Shown in pieces: positions 8,511 to 16,820 of a stretch of 32,057 nucleotides of DNA. The notes beneath the pieces are model-generated. The model ran no database searches, was not told the origin of the DNA, and saw only the letters and a list, made by a program, of their open reading frames with translations. Origin of the DNA: Deltaproteobacteria bacterium UBA4427 (GTDB taxonomy: Bacteria; Myxococcota_A; UBA9160; UBA4427); the NCBI GenBank assembly GCA_002390675.1, contig DGPZ01000009.1:1-32057 (forward strand), read 5' to 3'. The first letter of the stretch is position 1; every line of letters begins with the position of its first letter. The position numbers and the translations under genes are program-made.

Positions 8511-9185
8511 ATTCGGACCGAGCCACCAACTACCAAATTCACACATCCGGTAACGGAACCGACTCAGTACTCGTCAGAGCGCCTTCATCATCGTTCCCCT
8601 AATCACGTTCACGTTGCCCGCATTTGCGGCTCCTGCCGACACCCCGTCCCTCAGCCTCCCGTTCACGATCAGATCGTCGATCCCGCCGCCGTCTTAGTCC
8701 CTCGCGTCCGGGCTGTCAGGATCCAACTCAACTGAGCCCGACCTAAACAACAGAACTTTGGCGAGATTTTCGCTCCAGGTTACTGAAATATCTAACGTAT
8801 CTAAGAAAGTACAGCCGCCTGCGTCGCCACGGCTGCACCACCGATAAGAATTGTGACGGCGTTAGGAGCAACCCGGCGGCGCCATCTACGGTGATTTCAT
8901 TTAGTCCATCCTCAGAAACCGTATTCTGGAAACCATCTGAGCCCCTCAACCGAAGAGCACGAAAACCTCGCCAGAGCTCGCGAGCAAATTTAGCTCCGCT
9001 AACGGCTCTCTGAATTGTGGCGCATGGTAGGACGAGGAGGAGTGCCCATCTCGGAGCAATAGCAGCTTGCGAGCGCACGCTCGCGGGGGACCTCCCGAAG
9101 ACGTCGCTTCCGGACAACGATTCAATGCGAGTTGCCAGCGACCACTGCCCCCTGCGTTAGCCCAACCTACTGGACCTGGACGGGC
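8511..9185. other. Gene-poor region with a decayed repeat remnant
   Basis: No intact gene is supported here. A minus-strand open frame at 8743-9117 lacks recognisable motifs. A short FG-GAP-like peptide remnant (listed separately) lies at 8574-8720. The stretch between the convergent S1P-lyase-like gene and gmd therefore looks like decayed former coding DNA. Confidence 0.5.
8574..8720 (-). pseudogene. Probable remnant of an FG-GAP/integrin-alpha-type repeat protein
   Basis: On the minus strand one frame reads DPDSPDARD, an in-frame stop, then DGGGIDDLIV and DGVSAGAANAGNVNVIRGT. This is the DxDGxGxDDLIV calcium-binding loop followed by the AGxVxVIxG strand typical of FG-GAP beta-propeller repeats. 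The in-frame stop and the lack of a start or of further repeats point to a decayed gene. The match is by eye and covers a single repeat, so chance similarity is not excluded. Confidence 0.35.
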
Positions 9186-10226
9186 CTAGCGACGCTCGAT
9201 CAAAGCGAGATCGGCGTTCATCATAATCTCAGCGAGCGCCTCGAAACTGATCTTCGGCTTCCAGTCGAGCTTCGCCTTCGCCTTGCTGGGATCCCCAAGC
9301 AGGAGCTCCACTTCCGCGGGCCGGTAAAAGCGCGGATCGACATCGACCACGACTTGGCCCGTCGCCCGATCGCGCCCGACTTCGTCGGTGCCCTCGCCGC
9401 TCCATTCGATTTCGATCCCAGCCGCCGCAGCCGCTGCAACAACGAATTCACGTACGGAATGGGTTTCCCCGGTCGCGATCACATAGTCGTCAGGCTCTTC
9501 CTGCTGCATCATTAGCCACATAGCCTCGACGTAGTCCCGCGCATGACCCCAATCGCGTTTCGCGTCTAGGTTTCCGAGAGATAGCCTATCCCTCGTTCCA
9601 TGCTTCACGGCTGCTAGGCCTAACGTGATTTTACGCGTGACGAAGTTCTCACCGCGGCGCTCGGATTCGTGATTAAAGAGGATGCCGTTGCTCGCGTGCA
9701 TCCCGTAGGACTCTCGGTAATTGCGGACGATCCAGTAGCCATAGAGCTTCGCAACGGCGTAGGGCGACCGAGGATGGAATGGCGTCGTTTCGGTCTGCGG
9801 AGTCTCGACAACTTCGCCGTAGAGCTCTGACGTCGAGGCCTGATAGAAGCGCGCGTCGAGGGCATTCACGCGGATGCTCTCGAGCAAGCGTAGGACGCCC
9901 GTCGCATCGACGTCGCCCGTGTACTCGGGTTGCTGGAAAGAGACCGCCACATGGGACTGAGCCGCGAGGTTATAGACCTCAGTCGGTCGCGTCTCGGCAA
10001 GAACGCGATTCAAACTGCTCGAGTCGCCCATGTCGCCGTAGTGCAGTTCATAGACCTTGCCCGCAGCGACTGCTTCGTCACGCGCGCCTTCGATCCGACC
10101 CCGATTGAACATAGAGGTTCGACGCGCAATGCCGTGAACGTCGTAACCCTTCTCGATGAGAAGCTCGGCGAGGTACGAACCATCCTGGCCCGTGATACCG
10201 GAAATAACCGCGACCTTTTGGCTCAT
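9186..10226 (-). CDS. gmd: GDP-mannose 4,6-dehydratase
   Basis: A 346-residue short-chain dehydrogenase of the extended type, full length for Gmd. It converts GDP-mannose to GDP-4-keto-6-deoxymannose, the precursor of GDP-rhamnose, GDP-fucose and related sugars. The NADP-binding motif GITGQDGSYLAELL starts at residue 10. The catalytic residues are STSELYGE (Thr132, Glu134) and YAVAK (Tyr156, Lys160). The segment FNHESERRGENFVTRKI is diagnostic of Gmd, as is RDWGHARDYVEAMW. No downstream reductase or epimerase (rmd, fcl) is in the window. With the chain-length and glycosyltransferase genes to the right it fits a surface polysaccharide locus. Confidence 0.95.
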   Translation of the reverse strand: MSQKVAVISGITGQDGSYLAELLIEKGYDVHGIARRTSMFNRGRIEGARDEAVAAGKVYELHYGDMGDSSSLNRVLAETRPTEVYNLAAQSHVAVSFQQPEYTGDVDATGVLRLLESIRVNALDARFYQASTSELYGEVVETPQTETTPFHPRSPYAVAKLYGYWIVRNYRESYGMHASNGILFNHESERRGENFVTRKITLGLAAVKHGTRDRLSLGNLDAKRDWGHARDYVEAMWLMMQQEEPDDYVIATGETHSVREFVVAAAAAAGIEIEWSGEGTDEVGRDRATGQVVVDVDPRFYRPAEVELLLGDPSKAKAKLDWKPKISFEALAEIMMNADLALIERR

Positions 10227-11690
10227 CGCTTGAAAGATCCTTCATGAAACAATTAGGGAAGAATGGGCGCCTTGGCGCCGCTCGAAGTTGCGTATCCCGG
10301 AGCAGGCTCGCAGGGGCGGCGGAGCGTACCACTGATGGCGACGAAGGCCCGCGATTCATCGACACACGCGACATCCAGCCAGTACGCAGCAAGCGTGCCG
10401 GCTAAACTGGCGCCAACGCTAAAGCCCGTTTCCGCACGGAAGAAGCCTCGGGTCGCGACGCGCTCGGTGTGGTTGAGGATTGCACCAAAACTCTGGCAGA
10501 TCGCCGGATTTCACGCGCTGCAAAGCGAGATTTCTCTTACTTGGGCATGGGTTTGTGGCCACGGTCACTCGGCCTTCCAAGCCAAAATGGCTTGGGGACA
10601 TACTTCACCGAAATTGATGCCGAGGGCGATGCCGTCGTATCAATGAGTGCCACTGCACCAAGCGCTACCGGTACCTAGAGCGCACCGCATCTTTTCGAGG
10701 GTTCTCCCCTTGAGCTGCGCTCGACGATTCCGGCCGGCGCGGGTGTCTCGATTCCGCGACCTTCTGGAGCTCTCGCACAAATGGACTTCGGCATATTTCC
10801 TGGCAGTCCGGTCTTCGACGGCTGGCTTGATACACAGCGTGACTTCTCTATCTCCCAGGATGATTCGCTCTTTTCGACGATCACCCTTGGCGGCAATCGC
10901 ATGCTGTCTACGAACTCGTCCCAATTGGACGTCCACCCTACCTAAGCGGCGGTGGCAACCCCTCGGCGAATATCAAAGGTCACGGCCGCATCGCGACCGA
11001 TCACCACACTGCGCCGATCAGCATCACAAACTATCGCGGCTACCCCGCCACCGACGCCTGCTATCAGTTGGGTCGAAGCAGAGGCCAGACCTTCCGCCCA
11101 GGGGGACGTACAGGACTAGCCTACTCTTGCAACAACACGGGCTTCGGCGCCAGCATCGCCGAACGCTGGAGCCGCTTCGAGCTCAATGTCGAAGAGAACG
11201 CGCGAATAACCGAATCCGCGCGAAGGTCTAGTTCGCTGACAAACCCAGACCCAAGCCCGCCTCGCCGCATATCGACTGCACCGACATCTCCGCAAGAAGT
11301 CCGCGAAACGAAACGGTCGGAGTCCGGTCCGGCGGCGACGGCAACAAGTTCCGGGACGACCTCGAGGTCTTTCGGGGGTAGGCAACATCCAGACCGAGCC
11401 CCCGGCTCAGCCGACACTGCTCCAAATCATTCCGGTCCAGTCGCTAGATTTAGGTCTGGGGAATATCTCGCCCGGGTGCCGACACCCCGAAAAAATGACG
11501 CGCCTATCCAAGGCGGATACACTCCGTCGAGTCGGCGTGTTTTATTTCAGAACAGATCCAGTTCCGTTCGAGTCTCACCGAAGCTTGATAAAGCGGCGGA
11601 TAGATCGATCGAAGATGTCCACAGATCCATTCTCCTAGCTTCCGAACCAGACATCTACGCAGACAAGCAAGAGATCAATCGAGGGAATTG
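10227..11690. other. Long region without an intact gene
   Basis: No full-length gene is supported across about 1.46 kb. The part from about 10540 to 11440 carries broken plus-strand coding sequence (separate entry). A minus-strand stretch at about 10260-10500 also reads as protein-like, with an internal stop (text such as RAETGFSVGASLAGTLAAY and AISGTLRRPC), but I cannot assign it. The last 200 bases before the reductase gene show no clear promoter. GAGGG at 11681-11685 is the ribosome-binding site of that gene. Confidence 0.5.
10540..11440 (+). pseudogene. Decayed coding sequence of an unknown, probably secreted protein
   Basis: Coding-like text runs in successive plus-strand frames and is broken by stops and frame changes. 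One frame reads FTEIDAEGDAVVSMSATAPS, has a TAG at 10676, then continues in phase with LRSTIPAGAGVSIP and DFGIFPGSPVFDGW to a TAA at 10943. A second segment begins at about 10948, with GHGRIATDHHTAPISI and TGLAYSCNNTGFGASIAERW; its third codon positions are strongly G/C, as in real genes here. A third, in another frame, contains HIDCTDISARSPRNETVGV. Low charge and abundant Ser, Thr and Gly suggest an extracellular protein. Family unknown. Sequencing errors could explain some breaks, but at least three are needed. Confidence 0.4.
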
Positions 11691-13100
11691 ATGACCGCTC
11701 GACATGGGCCTAACAAAATACCAGCCGAACCTCAGGCCACCACGAAGCCGACCGATCGTGCAATAGATATCCCCGCGAACGACCTCACGCGTCGATCTTT
11801 CCTCCGAACTAGCGCCTTAGGCGGGCTTGCCGCGGGCGCCACGGGCGTCTCCCTCGCAACAGGATGCGGCGACAGGGAAGCTGAATCTTCTCGCCCCACG
11901 GATTCCTCTTCGCAGTTCATTCAGAACACGCCACAAACAGTGGCTACCCGTCAGTCTTCGGGCTCCGGAATTCAGCATCGCGTCGTCCTCGGCAAATCCG
12001 GCCTAGAGGTCCCTGATATCAGCTTTGGGTCCTTCGCGCTTGAGCACGAACACGAAGAGGCCCTCGTTCGTTACGCGTTCGACCAGGGCATCACACACTT
12101 CGATACGGCGGAGGCCTACAACGAAGGCCGCGCCGAAAAAGTGATTGGCAATGCCCTCCGAGGGCAGCGCGACAAAGCCACGATTACCTCCAAATTCTGG
12201 GCCAACCCCGAGCACGACGCGGATCATCAGATGCGCATCCTTGAGCGCAGCCTCCGCGCGCTCCAGACCGACTACATCGATCTCTATATGAATCACGCCG
12301 TCAACGATGTCGCGCGGGTCGCCAGCGAAGAATGGCAGCGCTTCACGGACAAGGCCAAGCAGCAGGGCAAAATCCGCAACGTCGGAATATCTGGCCATGC
12401 GGCCAGACTGGGCGACTGCCTCGAATACGTGCTGGATCACAATCTCGTCGACGTCGTCCTCGTCGCATACAGCTTCGCCCAACAGCCGAGCTTCAAAGAC
12501 AGTCTTAAGCAGTACCTGAACGAATGGGTCCCGTCCCTCGACATCGTTTCTCGCAACCAGCATCTACCAGAGATCCTCGAGCGCGCGCATGGCCAAGGTG
12601 TTGGCGTAATGGCCATGAAGACACTAAAGGGCGCTCGAACGAACGATATGCGCCGCTTCGAAAGCCCCAAGCGGACCTTCGCGCAATCGGCATTTCGATG
12701 GGTTCTGTCCGAGCCTTCGGTCGACGGATTGGTAGTGACCATGACGAGTCCCGCAATGATCGACGAGTACGTGGCGGCTTCAGGCAGCGGCCCACCAGAC
12801 GGCCAAGACCTCGCCCTTCTCGCTCGTTATGCAGCAATCAACGCGGGAACGAGCTGCTTGATCGGCTGTGGGGACTGTCTCGATTCCTGCCCGGTCAATG
12901 TCCCGATCGCCGACGTCATGCGAATGCGTATGTACGATGTCGACTACGGACAGCCGACCATCGCTGCGCGCGAATACGCAGGACTCGACATCGACGCGAG
13001 CGCTTGCCTTGGTTGTTCGGGTGAGCCCTGTGCAACCGCTTGCTCCTCGGGGCTCGCGCTTCCGGACCTGACCCGGGACACGGCACTACGCCTAGGATGA
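11691..13100 (+). CDS. Tat-exported aldo/keto reductase with C-terminal Fe-S cysteine motifs
   Basis: The ATG at 11691 is preferred over the TTG one codon earlier, because GAGGG lies five bases before it. The 469-residue protein opens with a Tat signal (TRRSFLRT, then a hydrophobic stretch) ending in ATGCGD, a possible lipobox. The aldo/keto reductase barrel follows. It contains FDTAEAYNEGRAEKVIG with the catalytic Asp/Tyr, ITSKFW with the catalytic Lys and DLYMNHAVND. The C terminus adds two cysteine clusters, CLIGCGDCLDSCP (CX3CX2CX3CP) and CLGCSGEPCATAC (CX2CX4CX3C), which could bind Fe-S clusters. Ferredoxin-tailed aldo/keto reductases are a known subfamily; their export is less common. 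The role is unknown. It is convergent with the PPTase gene. Confidence 0.82.
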   Translation: MTARHGPNKIPAEPQATTKPTDRAIDIPANDLTRRSFLRTSALGGLAAGATGVSLATGCGDREAESSRPTDSSSQFIQNTPQTVATRQSSGSGIQHRVVLGKSGLEVPDISFGSFALEHEHEEALVRYAFDQGITHFDTAEAYNEGRAEKVIGNALRGQRDKATITSKFWANPEHDADHQMRILERSLRALQTDYIDLYMNHAVNDVARVASEEWQRFTDKAKQQGKIRNVGISGHAARLGDCLEYVLDHNLVDVVLVAYSFAQQPSFKDSLKQYLNEWVPSLDIVSRNQHLPEILERAHGQGVGVMAMKTLKGARTNDMRRFESPKRTFAQSAFRWVLSEPSVDGLVVTMTSPAMIDEYVAASGSGPPDGQDLALLARYAAINAGTSCLIGCGDCLDSCPVNVPIADVMRMRMYDVDYGQPTIAAREYAGLDIDASACLGCSGEPCATACSSGLALPDLTRDTALRLG

Positions 13101-13176
13101 GTGGCCTGATACGTCTCAACTAAGAACAACTAGGCAAAACATAACGAGCAGATTCGAATCGGCTAGTTCGTTTCCG

Positions 13177-13854
13177 CTACCTTCGGCGGCAAACACTTGA
13201 GAGAATCCATCCACACCGCCGCAGTACGCGACCCTCGATTGCGCGCACGTCTGGCCCGTCCGGCAAATGGGCAACAAATCGCTCGGCTGATTCGTCGACT
13301 GAGACATGAACGTCCTGAAAACTCCAGAACGTTCGAAGCTCGGGATAGAATGCCTTGTAGGTCGCTTCTTTCACGCTGAATATGAGTCGAACCCGTCGAG
13401 CTCGGTCCTCATCATCGGACGCCTCATCGAGCCACGAGCCTTCCTCAGGCCGACACACAACGCGTTCGACTCCGAAAGTGACCGGCTCATCCGGCTCAAC
13501 ATCGACCCCTACCCCAGCATGGGTCTCATTGCTCCCTACTGCCACCACGCAAAGAGAATCACAATGCGTGATCGACCCTACGATCCCAGACGGCCACTCG
13601 GGCACGCGGTCCTTGTCTCGCAACAACGCTGGCGCATCGTGCCCTGCTTGATCGAGCAACCGGTGTGCGAGTACGCGACCCGTGGCGAATTCGCGCTGTC
13701 GCGAGGAGATTGCCTTCTCTGCAAGAGATCGTTCGGTAGGCGCGAGATCTCCAATCTCGTACCGCAGCGACGAGGCCTCTACCCAGAATTCGGGATCGAT
13801 AAAGCCATGAGTCAGCTTCGCAAATTTGCTTTCCGCCTCGCTCTTTGCAGACAT
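13177..13854 (-). CDS. 4'-phosphopantetheinyl transferase, EntD/Sfp superfamily
   Basis: A 225-residue enzyme that attaches phosphopantetheine from CoA to carrier-domain serines. The family motifs are in order: a basic patch with SSRQREFATGR (residues 50-60), GSITHC with His97, GVDVEP with the magnesium ligands Asp118 and Glu120, and FSVKEATYKAFYP with Lys162 and Glu163. This layout is the single-chain EntD-like type. Its obvious substrates are the two GGHS carrier domains encoded at the head of the same gene series (NRPS and PKS). It follows EpsI by four bases on the same strand and is the last gene of the probable operon. Confidence 0.93.
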   Translation of the reverse strand: MSAKSEAESKFAKLTHGFIDPEFWVEASSLRYEIGDLAPTERSLAEKAISSRQREFATGRVLAHRLLDQAGHDAPALLRDKDRVPEWPSGIVGSITHCDSLCVVAVGSNETHAGVGVDVEPDEPVTFGVERVVCRPEEGSWLDEASDDEDRARRVRLIFSVKEATYKAFYPELRTFWSFQDVHVSVDESAERFVAHLPDGPDVRAIEGRVLRRCGWILSSVCRRR

Positions 13855-13858
13855 CGAG

Positions 13859-14530
13859 TCAGTATCCTGACGCTATAGCTACGGATTCACTGTCGTTAGG
13901 CCAAAGACCCGCAAGCGCTTTTTCAATCACGCGATCCATGGAAAAGAGCCGGGTTCGGGCACTTACAATATCCGAGCTACCAAGCGACGTACTGAGTCGA
14001 ACGAGCGCCCCGTCCCCCCGGTTTTCGGTCATGCGATCGACAACGTGACGGAGTCGAAGCCCAACCACAGAGGTCAACCCGCTCTGGCTTCCGGTGCGAT
14101 ACCAGTAGTGCACCAGACGGCGCTCCCCGGCCTGCTCCACAACGAACTCGCGGAGATCGAAGCCATCCTGCCCGCCGGCCCTTTGAATCATAGACTCTAC
14201 GATCTGCCACCCTTGAGCCGGGTAGCATATGTCAGGAGTGTGCTCTGGAGTTCCCCCGCGTTCGGTGCCGTAATAACCTACGTAAACGAAAATTTGATAG
14301 CCAAGAGGATGAAGGTAGGCGCGCTGCACGTTGTGATCCGCGGCCAGCATATCCGAGACGGCCTGATCAATCGCGAGATCAACAGATCGCCATCCGTTCA
14401 ATTCGGTGGGCAAAGCCTCAAATACCGCTGCGTCATGCTCAACCGCGGGTCGGAGCAAAAGCCACCACGAGGCAATGCCCGTGAGGAGCATCAAGCCGAT
14501 CGCTACGCCTAACTCGACACGTCGGTTCAA
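13859..14530 (-). CDS. epsI: EpsI family protein (exosortase-associated, DUF3485)
   Basis: A 223-residue protein with one N-terminal membrane segment (residues 8-27) and an exported domain. The family signature HTPDICYPAQGW is present, with an invariant-type Cys102. EpsI proteins are encoded next to exosortases, or fused to their C termini, in exopolysaccharide loci; their biochemical role is not settled. The gene starts with TTG, and its TTGA overlaps the stop of the exosortase-like gene, so translation is coupled. Because the neighbouring exosortase-like protein lacks cysteine, the conserved Cys102 here deserves attention. The family assignment is secure; the function is not. Confidence 0.88.
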   Translation of the reverse strand: MNRRVELGVAIGLMLLTGIASWWLLLRPAVEHDAAVFEALPTELNGWRSVDLAIDQAVSDMLAADHNVQRAYLHPLGYQIFVYVGYYGTERGGTPEHTPDICYPAQGWQIVESMIQRAGGQDGFDLREFVVEQAGERRLVHYWYRTGSQSGLTSVVGLRLRHVVDRMTENRGDGALVRLSTSLGSSDIVSARTRLFSMDRVIEKALAGLWPNDSESVAIASGY

Positions 14531-15363
14531 ATCGTCTCTCCTGCAGTATTCGGCACGCGCTCACGCACGGCGAGCACGAGCCCTGCCAAGACCACGATCA
14601 GCCACGGCCCATGCTCGAGGAGCCTTTGCGCAGCTGAGCTCATAGGCGATAACGACAACATAATCGTAGCGAGCCCAATCACTCCTAGATGAATTGGGAG
14701 CGAAAAGAGCGCGGCTATTGCAGATCGACCCATAAGCCTATGCATGGGGAGCCTCCGCATCAGCCCCTGAAACCAGGCCAAGCCAGCCAGTGCGTAGGCC
14801 AATGCGAGCCCGCCAGCGGCAGGCACGAGCACCATGCGACCGCCCTCCTCCGTCGATAGCATGAGACCATCCGGACCCGCCGCGAAAGAAACCCCTGAAA
14901 TTGGAGATGCTGCGATCTGTACCCATGTTGATTCGAGGCTCGGACTCAGAATTTCTGCAATCGCAGAGGGCAGCGGAATCAGCCAAATAGTCAAGGAAAG
15001 AGTCAATAACCCCGCTCTCCCCGTTCCGAATAGGCTTGCTGCAACCGCAAGAACCAGAGCCACTCGCCCGAGGCGCACTACGTCACCTCCCACTGCGACT
15101 AACTCGATGGCCAACGCAATCGGCAAAGCCAACCGTAAAACCCAGCGGCGCTCCAGCCCCGCGTTTGCCCCCTCGGCACGAACCGCTATCCAGACGAGCA
15201 AAGGGAACACCATTGCACCGCGCGCCCATGGATGGGTCGCAATATGGCTCACTAGATCGGACACGACCGGCCAAAAAGCGGCCATAAGTCCAAATACCAT
15301 CGCGGCTAGCCAAAGCGGTGATTCGCTCTTCAGAGCCAGGGAATCGCTCGAAACCTCAGCCAT
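14527..15363 (-). CDS. Exosortase-like integral membrane protein lacking the catalytic cysteine
   Basis: A 278-residue multi-spanning membrane protein placed, as exosortases are, between Wzz and EpsI. The overall pattern fits exosortase: an early SHIATHPWARGAMVFPLLVW loop, WLIPLPSAIAEILSPSLE before the long periplasmic region, and a late HGPWLIVVLAGLVLAV helix. The catalytic signature is not preserved. The EACSGLR position reads VPAAGGLALAY, and the later Asn-x-x-Arg position reads LPIHLGV. The protein contains no cysteine at all. It therefore cannot use the cysteine transpeptidase chemistry expected of exosortases, although one late histidine is kept. It may be a non-catalytic export or polysaccharide partner. 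It shares a TGATG overlap with the Wzz gene. Confidence 0.72.
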   Translation of the reverse strand: MAEVSSDSLALKSESPLWLAAMVFGLMAAFWPVVSDLVSHIATHPWARGAMVFPLLVWIAVRAEGANAGLERRWVLRLALPIALAIELVAVGGDVVRLGRVALVLAVAASLFGTGRAGLLTLSLTIWLIPLPSAIAEILSPSLESTWVQIAASPISGVSFAAGPDGLMLSTEEGGRMVLVPAAGGLALAYALAGLAWFQGLMRRLPMHRLMGRSAIAALFSLPIHLGVIGLATIMLSLSPMSSAAQRLLEHGPWLIVVLAGLVLAVRERVPNTAGETI

Positions 15364-16820
15364 CAGGCGCGCTGCCCGCTCCCGGTTTCATCTAATCGAG
15401 GAATCGACCCGATCACCGGAACTCTGTATTTCGCCTCGATCTCGCTCGTATTCACGATCACTGGATCGATCAACTCAAGCAGGATCGCCAAAGCGATCGC
15501 GGCACCGAAAGTTCCAACAATCAGCACCACTAACATCTTAAGCGGAGACGACTCGGGTCGCATCGGTATCACTGCTCTGTCGATCACAGTCGCACGCTCT
15601 CCCTGCTGCGCTGACTCAACCGCCTGCGCAAGCTCTGCTTGACTCACCTTTCGCAGGAGCTCTCTATAATTCTCTCGCAGAAATTCAGCGCGCTGTTCAA
15701 GGCCCGCCAGCTCTTCTTGGCGCTCCGGAACCAGAGCCACATGGCGATCGAGAACCTCGAATTCAGCCTCGGTCTGGGCGAGTTGTCGTCGCAACTCGGT
15801 CAGAGTAAATCGTGCCGCGCCCGCAAGCGTCGTCGCCTGCTCCGCGTCAAGCGGAACCTCGGTCATATCGTCGGCAATCTGCGCTTCCAGGCTCTCAATC
15901 TGACGCCGAATAGCCACCAGATTCGGATGTTCTTCCGTATACAACGAACGCTGTGACTTATACCGGGTCCTGAGGGATCGAAGTAGCCCCTCAGGAGAGT
16001 CCAGTTCGACGTCATTCCCGCTCGCGGCCAACGCAGCCAGGCGGCTTTCTGTTTCGGCGATCTGCAGCGCGAGGGACTGCCTCTGGCTCTGCAACCGATC
16101 GAGCCGCCCCAAACTCGTCGCGAGTTCGCTTGGGAGCTCACCGCGGTACATCTTCTTGAATTCCGTAATTTTACGCTCTTGGAGAGAGAGGTCCTTATCA
16201 GACTGCGCTAGCTCGGTTTTCAGAAAATCGGTCGTTAGGCGCGCTTGCCTACTCCGCATGCGAAGGTGGATATCGGTAAATCCGGTAGCAAGGGCATTCA
16301 CGATGTCGGCAGTCTTCTGCGCATCACCGGAGGCAAAGCGCACTTCAAATACCGTTGCAGAACTTTTTCGGTCAAAGTTTGCAGCGTTGCTACGGTCGGG
16401 GCCAATCGCGATCCGGCTGTGCATCAAATCAATTTGATCTTCGAGCGTAAGGACTTCGACGCCGTCAACCACCGAGTAAGGATCGTGCTCAGCGATGAGT
16501 TTCGCGAGATTCTTGCGGGACAGCAACTCGCCTAGAATCGCACTCACCTTCTCTAACTGATCGGATTCAATCGTCGAAACAAAGAACTGCTGCGAGATCT
16601 TCTGACTCGAAACGAGAATCGTCGCACGCGCCGCGAAGTCGGGACTCCGCTGATATAGATAGTAGCCACTCAATAGAGCGCCGATCAGCAAAACTGGCAC
16701 CATCCACATCCAGCGTCGCTTGAGAACGCCGATGGGGTCCGTAACGAATCCGGGCAAAGCGCCGGATTCGTCCCCGTCCCCACTATCCCCAAAGTCGTCG
16801 AAGTCGGCTGGCTGACTCAT
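15363..16820 (-). CDS. Wzz/GumC-type polysaccharide chain-length determinant
   Basis: A 485-residue polysaccharide co-polymerase. An acidic N-terminal tail is followed by a first membrane helix at about 36-55 (WMWMVPVLLIGALLSGYYLY). A large periplasmic domain with long coiled-coil stretches (about 190-300 and 340-410) comes next, then a second membrane helix near 436-460. The C-terminal YRVPVIGSIPRLDE resembles the cytoplasmic linker that contacts the partner kinase. These proteins set chain length in Wzy-type or synthase-type export. The kinase domain is encoded separately, directly upstream with an ATGA overlap, and the exosortase-like gene follows with TGATG. Confidence 0.88.
   Translation of the reverse strand: MSQPADFDDFGDSGDGDESGALPGFVTDPIGVLKRRWMWMVPVLLIGALLSGYYLYQRSPDFAARATILVSSQKISQQFFVSTIESDQLEKVSAILGELLSRKNLAKLIAEHDPYSVVDGVEVLTLEDQIDLMHSRIAIGPDRSNAANFDRKSSATVFEVRFASGDAQKTADIVNALATGFTDIHLRMRSRQARLTTDFLKTELAQSDKDLSLQERKITEFKKMYRGELPSELATSLGRLDRLQSQRQSLALQIAETESRLAALAASGNDVELDSPEGLLRSLRTRYKSQRSLYTEEHPNLVAIRRQIESLEAQIADDMTEVPLDAEQATTLAGAARFTLTELRRQLAQTEAEFEVLDRHVALVPERQEELAGLEQRAEFLRENYRELLRKVSQAELAQAVESAQQGERATVIDRAVIPMRPESSPLKMLVVLIVGTFGAAIALAILLELIDPVIVNTSEIEAKYRVPVIGSIPRLDETGSGQRA

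Noticed and set aside
8743..9117. Minus-strand open frame of 124 codons
   Set aside because: Arg/Ser-rich text with no domain, signal or good ribosome-binding site; it lies in an otherwise decayed region.
11068..11691. 207-codon plus-strand open frame before the reductase
   Set aside because: Only its first ~55 codons look like real protein; the rest is Ser/Arg/Pro-rich out-of-frame text. It was treated as part of the pseudogene region.
13306..13878. Plus-strand open frame antisense to the PPTase gene
   Set aside because: The minus strand carries clear PPTase motifs; this frame is a shadow.
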